Below are positions 8,185-16,929 of a stretch of 64,000 nucleotides of DNA, piece by piece (position 1 is the stretch's first letter; every line of letters begins with the position of its first letter). The translations under genes were made by a program, and so were the position numbers. The notes under the pieces were generated by a model that did not search any database, had not been told where the DNA came from, and saw only the letters and a list, made by a program, of their open reading frames with translations. Origin of the DNA: Sphingopyxis sp. Root154 (GTDB taxonomy: Bacteria > Pseudomonadota > Alphaproteobacteria > Sphingomonadales > Sphingomonadaceae); contig NZ_LMGI01000002.1 in assembly GCF_001427105.1 (NCBI RefSeq), positions 413,831 to 477,830 on the forward strand. The letters are read 5' to 3'.

Positions 8185-9674
8185 AGCAGCACCAACTCCG
8201 GCTTCGCATCGAGGGCGTGCGCCAGCACACGCAGGCGGCGCTCGACCGATTCGCCCGCAAGATGATGCCAGCCCGCATCAAGGCAGAGCTTGAGCTTGCC
8301 ATCGACCAGCGCAACGCCGCTCGCCTTCAGCGGCGCCTCGACCCCGCCAGTCAGCCGTTGCGCAAGGCGAATCGCAAGCCCCCATTGGCGCGCCCGCGCG
8401 AGTCGTTCGGGCGACACGAGGGTTCCCATCACCGGGAATTCGGCATCGGCACCACCAAAACCCGCATACAGCGCGCGTGCGAGCAGGATGCGCCCCGGAA
8501 TATCGATGCTGCGCCAGTTGCCGTGCAGGCCGATTTCGGTGCCGCGTTCGGCGCGGAAATCGGGGTTGGCTGACCAGGCGACGTCGCTGAGCAGGCTCGC
8601 CGCGAGCCGGACGCGGCTGTCGGCGGGCGCTTCATCGTCGAACAGCGGCGCGATCCATTCGGCGATCGCGCGGCCGTGCGGCGCGAAACGCGCGAGGCGA
8701 CGCCCTTCGAATTCGGCGGCGACGATCAGCGGGTCCTGCGCGCGCGTCTCGGCATCGAGCGCCTGATACAGCAACCCCTCGCGAAGCCCCGACGACGATA
8801 CGGTCATTTCGGGTACGTCGAGGATGTTGACGAGCGCCGCGAGCAGCGCCGCCGCGTCGGGCAAGGAAGCGGCACGGTTCGATGCCATGCCGGGGATCGC
8901 GCGCAATTCCTCGAAACTCAGCCGCTTCGACGCACGGATCAGGCGGCGCAGCGCGCTGCGCGGTAAGGTATGCTGGTCGAGCACTGCGAGCGGATCGCGC
9001 GTGAGTTCGAGGTCAAGGCGCGAGAGCGCACGCCACGAGCCGCCGACGAGATAGAGCGGCTGGCCGGTCAGCCCGTCGGGCCAGCCCGCCGCGCGGAGCA
9101 TCTTGCGGATCGCGCGCTCGAACGCCTGATCGCCATCCTTGCGCAGTGCGGGCAAGCGGAGCACGCCGAGCGGGAAGGAGGCGCGGCGGCCGACCTTGCC
9201 CTCCGATACCTCAGCGAGTTCGAGGCTGCCGCCGCCGAGATCGACGGCGATGCCGTGCGCTTCGGGTATAGCGGCGAGCACGCCGTAACCCGCGGCCTCG
9301 GCCTCTTCCTCACCGGAGAGCAGCCGGATCGCGAGCCCCGCCTCGGCGGCGGCCTGGATGAATTCCGGGCCGTTCACCGCATCGCGCACCGCAGCGGTGG
9401 CGACGCATTGCACGTCCTTCACGTCCATATGCTTTGCGAGCAGCGCGTAGCGGCGGAGCGCGACCAGGCCGCGTTCGGCATCCTCGGGCGCGATGCGGCC
9501 ATCGACGGCGAGACCGCGACCGAGGCCGGCAGCGACCTTTTCGTTGAAGATCACCGCGGGCGCGCGTGCGGGCCCTTCATAGACGACGATGCGGACCGAG
9601 TTGGAACCAATGTCGATCACGGCGGATCGGCTGACCGCCTGTTTGGACGAACGCTGTGGGGTCAATTTGGTCAA
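8181..9674 (-). CDS. ppx: Exopolyphosphatase / Ppx-GppA phosphatase
   Basis: 497 residues of the Ppx/GppA family (ASKHA fold), which removes terminal phosphate from polyphosphate or pppGpp. Family motifs: IDIGSNSVRIVVYEG near the N-terminus (phosphate 1 loop), SGEEEAEAAGYG, and DLGGGSLEL (phosphate 2 loop). The C-terminal ~180 residues form an extension typical of alphaproteobacterial Ppx. The start ATG overlaps the stop of ppk1 by 4 bp (ATGA), so synthesis and breakdown enzymes are translationally coupled. Whether it also hydrolyses pppGpp cannot be told. Confidence 0.93.
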   Translation of the reverse strand: MTKLTPQRSSKQAVSRSAVIDIGSNSVRIVVYEGPARAPAVIFNEKVAAGLGRGLAVDGRIAPEDAERGLVALRRYALLAKHMDVKDVQCVATAAVRDAVNGPEFIQAAAEAGLAIRLLSGEEEAEAAGYGVLAAIPEAHGIAVDLGGGSLELAEVSEGKVGRRASFPLGVLRLPALRKDGDQAFERAIRKMLRAAGWPDGLTGQPLYLVGGSWRALSRLDLELTRDPLAVLDQHTLPRSALRRLIRASKRLSFEELRAIPGMASNRAASLPDAAALLAALVNILDVPEMTVSSSGLREGLLYQALDAETRAQDPLIVAAEFEGRRLARFAPHGRAIAEWIAPLFDDEAPADSRVRLAASLLSDVAWSANPDFRAERGTEIGLHGNWRSIDIPGRILLARALYAGFGGADAEFPVMGTLVSPERLARARQWGLAIRLAQRLTGGVEAPLKASGVALVDGKLKLCLDAGWHHLAGESVERRLRVLAHALDAKPELVLL

Positions 9675-11842
9675 TCTTCGCGCACATCGAAGGCAAGCGT
9701 GGGAACGTCGTGACGCTTGTGGAGCGCGGTTCCGCGACCCGATAGAGACGCGTTCGTCATAAAATAATGGTGCAAATTAAATGGCTTGTCGCCCGGCATC
9801 ACGCGCACCGAGGTGCCGTCGGGCTGCAGGATCCAGCTTTGTTCATTGTCGATGAGGTTCGCGACGAGCACCTGGTCCAATATCTGGTCGTGGACGGTCG
9901 GGTTCTCGATCGGGATCATATATTCAACGCGGCGGTCGAAGTTGCGCGGCATCCAGTCGGCGCTGCTGATGTAGAGCCTGGCGCCGCGGTGCGGTAGAGG
10001 CGCGCCGTTCGCGAAGGCCCACACGCGGCTATGCTCGAGGAAGCGGCCGACGACCGATTTGACGCGGATCGTTTCGGAGAGTCCCGCCACGCCGGGGCGC
10101 AGGCAGCAGATGCCGCGCACGATCAGTTCGATCGGCACGCCCGCAGCGCTCGCCTGATAGAGTTTGTCGATGATGTCAGGGTCGACGAGGCTGTTCATCT
10201 TGGCCCACACGCCCGACGGTAGGCCCGCCTTCGCCGCCGCCGTCTCGGCGTCGATCAGCTCGCAAAGATGCGCGCGCATGTTGAGCGGCGACATGGTGAT
10301 CAGATCGAGCCGTTCGGGTTCGACATAGCCGGTGATATAATTGAACAGCTGCGCCGCGTCGCGCCCCGCACGCGGATCGGCGGTAAAGAAGCTGAGGTCG
10401 GTATAGATGCGCGCGGTCACCGGGTGATAATTGCCGGTGCCGAAGTGGCAGTAAGTGCGATACCCCTGCCCTTCGCGGCGCACGACCATCGAAATCTTGG
10501 CGTGTGTCTTCCACTCGATAAAACCGTAGACGACCTGCACCCCGGCGCGCTCCAGCTGGTTCGCCCAGAGGAGATTCTGTTCCTCATCGAAGCGAGCCTT
10601 GAGTTCGACGACCGCGGTCACCGATTTTCCCGCCTCAGCCGCCTCGATCAGCGCGCGGATGACCGGCGACTGGTCGCCAGCACGGTAGAGCGTTTGCTTG
10701 ATCGCGACGACGTCGGGATCGGCGGCGGCCTGCCGCAGGAAAGCGAGGACGACCTCGAAGCTTTCATACGGATGGTGGACGACGATGTCCTTGCTGCGGA
10801 TCGCCGCGAAGCAGTCGCCGCCATGTTCGCGAATGCGTTCGGGGAAACGCGCCGAATAGGCCGGAAACTTGAGGTCGGGGCGATCGACATCGACGAGCGC
10901 CGACAGCGCCGCAAGACCGATGAAGCCACCGATCTTCGCGATGATCGCTTCGTGGCCCTGAATATCGGCGTTGAGCACTTCGGCGATTTCGCCGGGCATG
11001 TCGGCTTCGAGTTCGAGCAGGATGACACGGCCGCGGCGGCGGCGGCGGATCGCGGTGCGGAACAGGCGTACGAGATCCTCGGCCTCTTCCTCGAGTTCGA
11101 TATCGCTGTCGCGGATGATGCGGAACACGCCGAGCGATCGGATCGTGAAGCCCGGGAACAAGAGGCCACCGAAAATCTCGATCAGATATTCGATCGGCAC
11201 GAACGCGCTGCCCTGTCCCGGCACCGGCACGAAACGCGGCAATGCGGCCGGAATCATCACCAGTTCGCGCACCGTTTCCCCATCCGCCTTGCGCTGGAGA
11301 TCGAAAATCACGCCGAGGCCGCGATTGGGGATGAAGGGAAAGGGATGCGCCGGATCGAGCACCTGCGGGGTGAGGATCGGGAAAATCTGGTCGATGAAAT
11401 ATTGGCGCAAGGCGGTGCGCAGCGCTTCCTTGTCCGACCCCGTGCCGTGGACGACGATGCCCTGTTCGCCGAGCTGGCGATGGAGCAATTGCCATTCGCT
11501 CTGCTGCTGGTCGACGAGGCGGTTCACCTCGGCCTCGATCTCGGCAAGCTGCTGCCCCGGCGAGCGGCCGTCGGCCGAAGGGTCGTCGATCCCCTGCAAC
11601 TGCTGCCCCTTCAGGCCCGCGACGCGGACCATGAAGAATTCGTCGAGGTTGCTGCCCGAAATCGACAGGAACCGGAGGCGTTCGAGCAAAGGGTGCGCGG
11701 GGTTGCGCGCTTCTTCCATCACCCGGCGGTTGAAGGCGAGCCAGCTCAGTTCGCGGTTGAAGAAGCGTTCGGGTCCGAGGGGGATTTGAAACGCGCTATT
11801 GGCGTCATTGTCGGCACGAAGGGGTTGGCCGGTTATCGACAT
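9671..11842 (-). CDS. ppk1: Polyphosphate kinase 1
   Basis: 723 residues, the normal length for PPK1. The enzyme polymerises the gamma-phosphate of ATP into polyphosphate through a phospho-histidine. The N-terminal domain starts with RFFNRELSWLAFNRRV and SGSNLDEFFMVRVAG. The C-terminal phospholipase-D-like domains carry the catalytic region YCHFGTGNYHPVTARIYTDLS, including the expected histidines. It sits between hdaA and ppx, overlapping hdaA by 10 bp and ppx by 4 bp. With ppx it sets the polyphosphate pool in the cytosol. Together with the PPK2 gene at 1.4-2.2 kb the organism has both kinase families. Confidence 0.96.
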   Translation of the reverse strand: MSITGQPLRADNDANSAFQIPLGPERFFNRELSWLAFNRRVMEEARNPAHPLLERLRFLSISGSNLDEFFMVRVAGLKGQQLQGIDDPSADGRSPGQQLAEIEAEVNRLVDQQQSEWQLLHRQLGEQGIVVHGTGSDKEALRTALRQYFIDQIFPILTPQVLDPAHPFPFIPNRGLGVIFDLQRKADGETVRELVMIPAALPRFVPVPGQGSAFVPIEYLIEIFGGLLFPGFTIRSLGVFRIIRDSDIELEEEAEDLVRLFRTAIRRRRRGRVILLELEADMPGEIAEVLNADIQGHEAIIAKIGGFIGLAALSALVDVDRPDLKFPAYSARFPERIREHGGDCFAAIRSKDIVVHHPYESFEVVLAFLRQAAADPDVVAIKQTLYRAGDQSPVIRALIEAAEAGKSVTAVVELKARFDEEQNLLWANQLERAGVQVVYGFIEWKTHAKISMVVRREGQGYRTYCHFGTGNYHPVTARIYTDLSFFTADPRAGRDAAQLFNYITGYVEPERLDLITMSPLNMRAHLCELIDAETAAAKAGLPSGVWAKMNSLVDPDIIDKLYQASAAGVPIELIVRGICCLRPGVAGLSETIRVKSVVGRFLEHSRVWAFANGAPLPHRGARLYISSADWMPRNFDRRVEYMIPIENPTVHDQILDQVLVANLIDNEQSWILQPDGTSVRVMPGDKPFNLHHYFMTNASLSGRGTALHKRHDVPTLAFDVRED

Positions 11843-12486
11843 GTCGCGTCATCCTGTCGTTCGAGCAAATCGGGATCGATGAGCCCCTGTGACAGTAATG
11901 TTTCACGCGTAAGACGAATACCAATGCCGCCGCCCTTTTCGAGCGACGCGGCGTCGAGCGCGCCGACGATGCGGTGGATCATCGCATAGCTGCGTTCCAT
12001 CCGCGGGACGATATAGGATGCGACGCCGGGCGCCAGCGCCATGCCGCGCTGCGCGAACAGCGCCTCGATCAGGTCGCGCGCGAGACAATCGTCGGGATCG
12101 CCGATCGTCAGCACCGGTACAGCCGCGAGGCGCGAACGAAGGTCGGGCAGCGCGACGTTCCATTCCGACGGCGGCGCATCGGCGATGATGAGCAGCGGTG
12201 AGCCGCTTGCCTGCGCGGCGTTCCACGCGTGGAAAATCTCTTCTTCCGAAACGCTGTCATGCCCGTCGATGACGTTTCCGCCCGTATCGCGCGCGAAGAG
12301 CCGGCCCATCAGGCTGCGCCCCGATCGCCGCGGTCCGGTGAGCACGGCGGTGCGGACGGGCCATGTTGCGACGTGGCGCAGGTAGCGCACGGCATCGGCG
12401 TTGCTGGTGCCGACGATCAGCGGACCGTCATTACTGCCCCCCGCGCTCCAGTCGAGCGGAAGCGCAATCTGGGATGCACGCGCCAT
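11833..12486 (-). CDS. hdaA: HdaA/Hda-like DnaA-related regulatory protein
   Basis: 217 residues, related to the AAA+ part of DnaA. Hda proteins promote ATP hydrolysis by DnaA bound to the beta clamp and so block re-initiation of replication. The N-terminus QIALPLDW resembles the clamp-binding QLxLPL peptide. A degenerate P-loop TGPRRSGRS lies near residue 52 and VIDGHDSVSEEEIFHAWN follows. The domain-IV helix-turn-helix of DnaA is absent, as expected for Hda. The gene overlaps ppk1 by 10 bp and its upstream neighbour by 1 bp. The purM - DUF2066-like - hdaA - ppk arrangement is conserved in alphaproteobacteria. Confidence 0.85.
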   Translation of the reverse strand: MARASQIALPLDWSAGGSNDGPLIVGTSNADAVRYLRHVATWPVRTAVLTGPRRSGRSLMGRLFARDTGGNVIDGHDSVSEEEIFHAWNAAQASGSPLLIIADAPPSEWNVALPDLRSRLAAVPVLTIGDPDDCLARDLIEALFAQRGMALAPGVASYIVPRMERSYAMIHRIVGALDAASLEKGGGIGIRLTRETLLSQGLIDPDLLERQDDATCR

Positions 12487-13757
12487 CAGCGGCTGATCCT
12501 GAGCTGGCCGCCGCCTTCCTGCACCTTGAACCCGCGTGCGGCGAGCGCCGCACCGAGCGCGGCGAGGTCACCCCGGAAGCTGACGCGCATCACCGAGGTG
12601 CCGCCGAGCGCAAGGCTGGTGGTCGAGGCGGACTGGACGCCCGCGGCGCCCGCAACCGCGCGTTCGGTCGCGGTGACCGAATCGACGTCGGGCGAGCTGT
12701 ACTGGACGGTGAAGCTCTGCACACCAACGGCGGTGGTCGTGGGCACGCTGGCGTCGGTTTCGCTCGGCAACGATTCTTCGTCGGTCGCGACTTCCTCGGG
12801 CAGGTCTTCCTTCTCGACCGGCTTTTCGAGGACGAGATAGGTGTCGGTGCGCAGCACGCCCGATGCCAACGCGTCGATATAGATGCGATCCATCCGCGCG
12901 ACCGCCTTTTCCATCATGTCGGGCAGCGCGGCAGGGCTCGGCCCGGTCATCGTGAAGCTGGAGAGCAGCTTGCTGTCGGGGCCGAAGCGCGCGGTGAAAT
13001 AGCCTTTGATCGGGCCGCCGGGATAGGAATATTGGACGCGCGCGATCGGCGTCAGCACGTCGGCGGCGCCATATTGATCGAGGATGACGCGCCACCACAC
13101 GCGGCCGCGGCGGCCCGTCTGCCCCGCGTTGATCAGCAAGGTATCGGCGCCGGTGCCCGCGGTGCGGACATAGTCGATCGCGCTCTGCCCCGTATTATAT
13201 TCGGCCCAGGCGCGCTGCCAGGCGCTGCGCTGTTCGAACACCTGCGGGATGCCATCGATCGAATAGACCGGGATCACAAGCAGCGGCGGCGAGCGCAAAG
13301 TGCGGCCGCTGACGCCAAGGATCTGGCCGGCGCGGACGCGGTCGAACTGGACGCCGAGCCGGGCGACATAGCGGCGCGGGCCGATCTGCTCTTCCTCGAC
13401 GACGATCGCGGTGACGATGCCATCGAGTACCGAATCGCCAAGTTTGGGGCCGTCGCTGCCGTTCAATTTGCGATATAGCTGGGTCCAGCCGAGGCGCTGC
13501 GCCTCGCGCCAGCCCTTCGTTCGCGCATCATCGGCATTGTCGCCGGTGACATCGACGAGAATACCGCTCGCCAGAAAATCGCCGCTGCTGTTGATCGGCG
13601 TGATGCCGCGATCACCGCGGCTGATCTGGCCTTCCACAACGCCGACGAGCAGAATCGCGAAGAAAAGGCCGAATAGCGCCGCCCAGCGCCAATCGCGGCC
13701 ACGCAGGGCGTCGAAGGCGAAGCTCGGGGCGAAGCGGGGGAAAGCAGCCGAAATCAT
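12486..13757 (-). CDS. DUF2066-like envelope protein
   Basis: 423 residues with an N-terminal hydrophobic segment ([19 protein letters not shown], ~28-46) acting as anchor or uncleaved signal, so most of the chain is probably periplasmic. The region from ~60 to 170 ([30 protein letters not shown], discussed here only by its start and end) resembles DUF2066 proteins found upstream of hda in alphaproteobacteria. A low-complexity acidic stretch (~325-350) precedes a small C-terminal domain with alternating beta pattern. No enzymatic motif is seen and the function is unknown. It overlaps hdaA by one base and is divergent from purM across 85 bp. Confidence 0.65.
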   Translation of the reverse strand: MISAAFPRFAPSFAFDALRGRDWRWAALFGLFFAILLVGVVEGQISRGDRGITPINSSGDFLASGILVDVTGDNADDARTKGWREAQRLGWTQLYRKLNGSDGPKLGDSVLDGIVTAIVVEEEQIGPRRYVARLGVQFDRVRAGQILGVSGRTLRSPPLLVIPVYSIDGIPQVFEQRSAWQRAWAEYNTGQSAIDYVRTAGTGADTLLINAGQTGRRGRVWWRVILDQYGAADVLTPIARVQYSYPGGPIKGYFTARFGPDSKLLSSFTMTGPSPAALPDMMEKAVARMDRIYIDALASGVLRTDTYLVLEKPVEKEDLPEEVATDEESLPSETDASVPTTTAVGVQSFTVQYSSPDVDSVTATERAVAGAAGVQSASTTSLALGGTSVMRVSFRGDLAALGAALAARGFKVQEGGGQLRISR

Positions 13758-13842
13758 ATCTTCTCTATGCTTTGCCCAAAAGCGCGGGCCCCGACAAGGA
13801 AATCATGGCATTTATCGGCTGGAACCGTTAGTCGCGCGTGCC

Positions 13843-14949
13843 ATGGATTCCAAGCACAACCAACCCGGCTCCTACACTTATGCGCAGGCCGGCGTATCGA
13901 TCGAGACCGGCAACGCGCTGGTCCGTGCCATTGCCCCGCTCGCCCGTGCGACGCGCCGTCCCGGCGCCGACGCCGACCTCGGCGGCTTTGGTGGTTTCTT
14001 TGACCTGAAGGCAGCCGGGTTCAACGATCCGTTGCTTGTCGCGGCGAACGACGGCGTGGGGACGAAGCTGAAGCTCGCCATCGAATCGGGCAGGCATGAC
14101 GGCGTCGGAATCGATCTGGTCGCGATGTGCGCGAACGATTTGATCGTTCAGGGCGCCGAGCCGCTATTTTTCCTCGATTATTACGCAACCGGAAAGCTGG
14201 ACAACGACGTCGCGACTGAAGTCGTCGCGAGCATTGCCGAAGGCTGCAAGCTGGCAGGTTGCGCACTGATCGGCGGCGAGACCGCAGAGATGCCCGGCAT
14301 GTACTCGGACGGCGACTATGACCTCGCGGGTTTCTGCGTCGGTGCGGTCGAGCGTGACCAGGTGCTCACGGCCGACAAGCTTGCAGCAGGCGACATCATC
14401 CTCGGCCTCGCCTCGTCGGGCGTCCATTCGAACGGGTTCTCGCTCGTTCGCCGGCTCGCCGCGGACAAGGGCTGGAAGCTCGACCGCCCTGCCTTGTTCG
14501 ACCAGACTGTGCTGCTGATCGACGCGCTGATGGCGCCGACACGCATCTATGTGAAGAGCCTGCTGCCGCTGGTGAAAACCGGCCGAATTCACGCGCTCGC
14601 GCATATCACTGGCGGCGGGCTGCTCGAGAATATCCCGCGCATCCTGCCCAAGACGCTGCACGCGCACGTCGATGCCGACGCGTGGGAGCAGCCGCGGCTG
14701 ATGGCCTTCCTGCAGGCGCAGGGCAATATCGAGCCAGAGGAAATGGCGCGCACCTTCAACTGCGGAATCGGCATGGCGGTTGTCGTTGCCGAGGGCGATG
14801 TTGCCGAGGTGACAGCGGCACTCGAAGCCGCGGGTGAAACCGTGTTCCGCATCGGCCATGTCGCCGGGGGCGAAAAGGGCTGCACCGTGACCGGCAGTGC
14901 CGAAACGTGGAGCGCGATGGGCGCGTGGTCGGCAACGCATAATGGCTAA
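13843..14949 (+). CDS. purM: Phosphoribosylformylglycinamidine cyclo-ligase (AIR synthetase)
   Basis: 368 residues, standard PurM size. It closes FGAM to AIR with ATP in purine biosynthesis. Motifs include [34 protein letters not shown] and [16 protein letters not shown]. The start ATG gives the family N-terminus [18 protein letters not shown]; longer in-frame extensions overlap the divergent gene and are not family-like. The TAA overlaps the purN start by 8 bp, so the two successive purine genes are coupled. The 85 bp upstream gap must hold the divergent promoters. Confidence 0.96.
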   Translation: MDSKHNQPGSYTYAQAGVSIETGNALVRAIAPLARATRRPGADADLGGFGGFFDLKAAGFNDPLLVAANDGVGTKLKLAIESGRHDGVGIDLVAMCANDLIVQGAEPLFFLDYYATGKLDNDVATEVVASIAEGCKLAGCALIGGETAEMPGMYSDGDYDLAGFCVGAVERDQVLTADKLAAGDIILGLASSGVHSNGFSLVRRLAADKGWKLDRPALFDQTVLLIDALMAPTRIYVKSLLPLVKTGRIHALAHITGGGLLENIPRILPKTLHAHVDADAWEQPRLMAFLQAQGNIEPEEMARTFNCGIGMAVVVAEGDVAEVTAALEAAGETVFRIGHVAGGEKGCTVTGSAETWSAMGAWSATHNG

Positions 14950-15892
14950 AGCGCGTGTCGCCGTCCTGATTTCGGGGGCCGGCACCAATATGGCGGCGCT
15001 GCTTTACGCTGCGAAAGCTTCCGACTGCCCTTATGAACTGGTGTTCGTCGGCAGCAATGACCCCGAAGCGCCGGGGCTGAAGATTGCCGAAGCCGAAGGC
15101 ATCGCGACGTGGGCGCTTTCGCACAAGGGCATGAACCGCGACGCGTTCGACGCGCTGGTCGACGAACAATTGCGCGCAGCGGGCGCCGAATTCGTCGCGC
15201 TTGCGGGCTATATGCGGATTCTTTCGGACGATTTCGTTGCGCACTGGGCGGGCAAGATGATCAACATCCACCCGAGCCTGCTTCCGCTCTACAAAGGGCT
15301 GAACACCCATCAGCAAGCCATCGATGCGGGTGACAGCTTCGGCGGGTGCAGCATCCACATCGTGACGTCCGGTGTCGACGAGGGCCCGGTGCTCGCGCAG
15401 ACTCCCGTCGCGATCCTGCCCGGCGATAAGGTCGAGACATTGGCCGAGCGCGTGCGGATTGCCGAGCACCAGCTCTATCCCCCTACACTCGCGGCGTTTG
15501 TGACACGCGAGCGGTCGCCCGAGTTCTTGCGCAATCGCGTGCGCGAATTGGCGATAGCGTTGCCCGAAGCCGACGAGGTGATTTCGCACGGCATGCCCTG
15601 TTTCGGGATCGTGAAGGGCAAGAAATTCGCCTATTTCACCGAGGATCATCATGGCGACGGCAAGACGGCGCTGCTGGTCAAGATCAGCGGCGGCGATGAG
15701 CAGGCGGCGCTGATCGAGCTCGACAAAGACCGCTATTACCGCCCCGCCTATTTCGGCGACGGCTGGATCGGCATCCGCCTCGACCTCGGCGACACCGACT
15801 GGGATGCGATCGGCGAATGGCTGCGCAAGAGCTGGCTGGCGATCGCGCCGAAGAAACTGGCGGGCTTGATGGGCGTCGCGGACGAATTCTAA
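14942..15892 (+). CDS. purN: Phosphoribosylglycinamide formyltransferase fused to a MmcQ/YjbR-type domain
   Basis: 316 residues, against ~190-215 for ordinary PurN. Residues 1-~190 are PurN, which transfers formyl from 10-formyl-THF to [27 protein letters not shown] with the catalytic Asn/His, and [13 protein letters not shown]. From about residue 198 ([14 protein letters not shown]) to ~308 (APKKLAGL) the chain follows the pattern of MmcQ/YjbR (DUF419) proteins: LALPE, a HGMPCFGI segment, KKFAYF and a final [10 protein letters not shown]. There is no stop or frameshift between the parts. The YjbR fold resembles DNA-binding proteins but its role is unknown. The fusion is unusual for PurN; domain boundaries are estimated by eye. 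Confidence 0.9.
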   Translation: MAKARVAVLISGAGTNMAALLYAAKASDCPYELVFVGSNDPEAPGLKIAEAEGIATWALSHKGMNRDAFDALVDEQLRAAGAEFVALAGYMRILSDDFVAHWAGKMINIHPSLLPLYKGLNTHQQAIDAGDSFGGCSIHIVTSGVDEGPVLAQTPVAILPGDKVETLAERVRIAEHQLYPPTLAAFVTRERSPEFLRNRVRELAIALPEADEVISHGMPCFGIVKGKKFAYFTEDHHGDGKTALLVKISGGDEQAALIELDKDRYYRPAYFGDGWIGIRLDLGDTDWDAIGEWLRKSWLAIAPKKLAGLMGVADEF

Positions 15893-15899
15893 TGAAAAA

Positions 15900-15923
15900 G
15901 GCCGCCGGATCGCTCCGGCGGCC
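15900..15923 (-). terminator. Rho-independent terminator between purN and ndk (bidirectional)
   Basis: A perfect 10-bp GC-rich stem (GGCCGCCGGA / TCCGGCGGCC) with loop TCGC. On the minus strand it is followed by TTTTTC, so it ends the ndk transcript well; on the plus strand TCTTCAATTC follows, giving a weaker terminator for purN. It lies exactly between the convergent genes. Confidence 0.88.
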
Positions 15924-15949
15924 TCTTCAATTCGGCTAGGCCCTCAGGC

Positions 15950-16372
15950 TTAACCAACGATTTCTTCGGGCTTGAAGAAATAGGCGATTTCGATCGCGGC
16001 ATTCTCGTCGCTGTCCGAACCGTGAACCGTGTTCGCTTCGATGCTCTCGGCCAGTTCCTTGCGGATCGTGCCGGGCTCGGCGTTCGCGGGGTTGGTCGCG
16101 CCCATGATGTCGCGGTTCGCCTGCATCGCATTTTCGCCTTCGAGGACCTGGACGACGACGGGGCCGCTGATCATGAAGTCGACGAGTTCGCCGAAGAAGG
16201 GGCGTTCCTTGTGGACCGCGTAGAAGCCTTCGGCCTGTTCGCGGGTCATGTGGATGCGCTTCGACGCGACGACGCGCAGGCCGGCGTCTTCCAGCATCTT
16301 GGTGACGGCGCCGGTGATGTTGCGGCGCGTGGCGTCGGGCTTGATGATCGAGAAAGTGCGAGTGACCGCCAT
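15950..16372 (-). CDS. ndk: Nucleoside diphosphate kinase
   Basis: 140 residues, normal NDK size. It exchanges gamma-phosphates between NTPs and NDPs via a phospho-histidine. The sequence starts [11 protein letters not shown], has the loop [11 protein letters not shown], and the active-site His117 in ANTVHGSDS. The chosen ATG is preceded by AGGAGCTTCCCCC; a longer in-frame upstream extension is not family-like. The gene is followed by a strong terminator, so it is probably the last or only gene of its transcript. holC-pepA lies upstream on the same strand at an 87 bp gap. Confidence 0.97.
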   Translation of the reverse strand: MAVTRTFSIIKPDATRRNITGAVTKMLEDAGLRVVASKRIHMTREQAEGFYAVHKERPFFGELVDFMISGPVVVQVLEGENAMQANRDIMGATNPANAEPGTIRKELAESIEANTVHGSDSDENAAIEIAYFFKPEEIVG

Positions 16373-16459
16373 GGGGGAAGCTCCTGAGTTATTATTGTCT
16401 GCGATGCGCGCGCCTCTAGCGGCGCTTTTGCTGCACTGCAAGGACAGAGCGCCGCGGCG

Positions 16460-16909
16460 TCAGGGCCCTTCGGACCAGCGACCGTTCTCGTCCTGTTTCC
16501 AAAAGCGGTTGTCGACGTCCTCGCGCGCCGCCAGCGTACGCCAGAGCGCGCGCGCATCGTCGATGCGGCTGTTGTCGAAGAGCAGGAACGTGCGCTCGAA
16601 CCCGAGCGCCTCCTCGCGCCATTCGCCGTCGGCGAGCGCGACAAGCGTCGCGCGGTTGGGCGGCGATGGGTCGAGCGTCCCCGAGATCAGGATCGGCTCG
16701 ATCTCTTCATCGGGCGATCCCGCAGCCCCGTGCGGCAGGAAGCTTGCGGGTTGCAGTGTCCACAGCGCCTCGTCGATCGCCTGCCGCTGCATCGCGGGCG
16801 CGGCGACCACCAGCAGGCGGTCGCCGTTCGCCAATATGCGCGTCGCGAGCGCGGGGAGCACCCGTTCGACCGGGTCGCGGGTCAGCCGGTAAAAGTCGAC
16901 GCGCGCCAT
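16460..16909 (-). CDS. holC: DNA polymerase III chi subunit
   Basis: 149 residues, the size of HolC. Chi links the clamp-loader complex to single-strand-binding protein at the replication fork. Recognisable pieces are VDFYRLTRDPVERVLPALA at the N-terminus, FLPHG..DEEIEPILI in the middle, and RTFLLFDNSRIDDARALWR near the end. The start used gives the family N-terminus MARVDFY; longer extensions run back into pepA. Location directly after pepA is the classic proteobacterial order. Only 20 bp separate it from pepA. Confidence 0.92.
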   Translation of the reverse strand: MARVDFYRLTRDPVERVLPALATRILANGDRLLVVAAPAMQRQAIDEALWTLQPASFLPHGAAGSPDEEIEPILISGTLDPSPPNRATLVALADGEWREEALGFERTFLLFDNSRIDDARALWRTLAAREDVDNRFWKQDENGRWSEGP

Positions 16910-16929
16910 GCTCCCCTGCCCTTTTTCGT

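Noticed and set aside
10268..11989. 573-codon plus-strand frame opposite ppk1
   Set aside because: Antisense shadow of ppk1.
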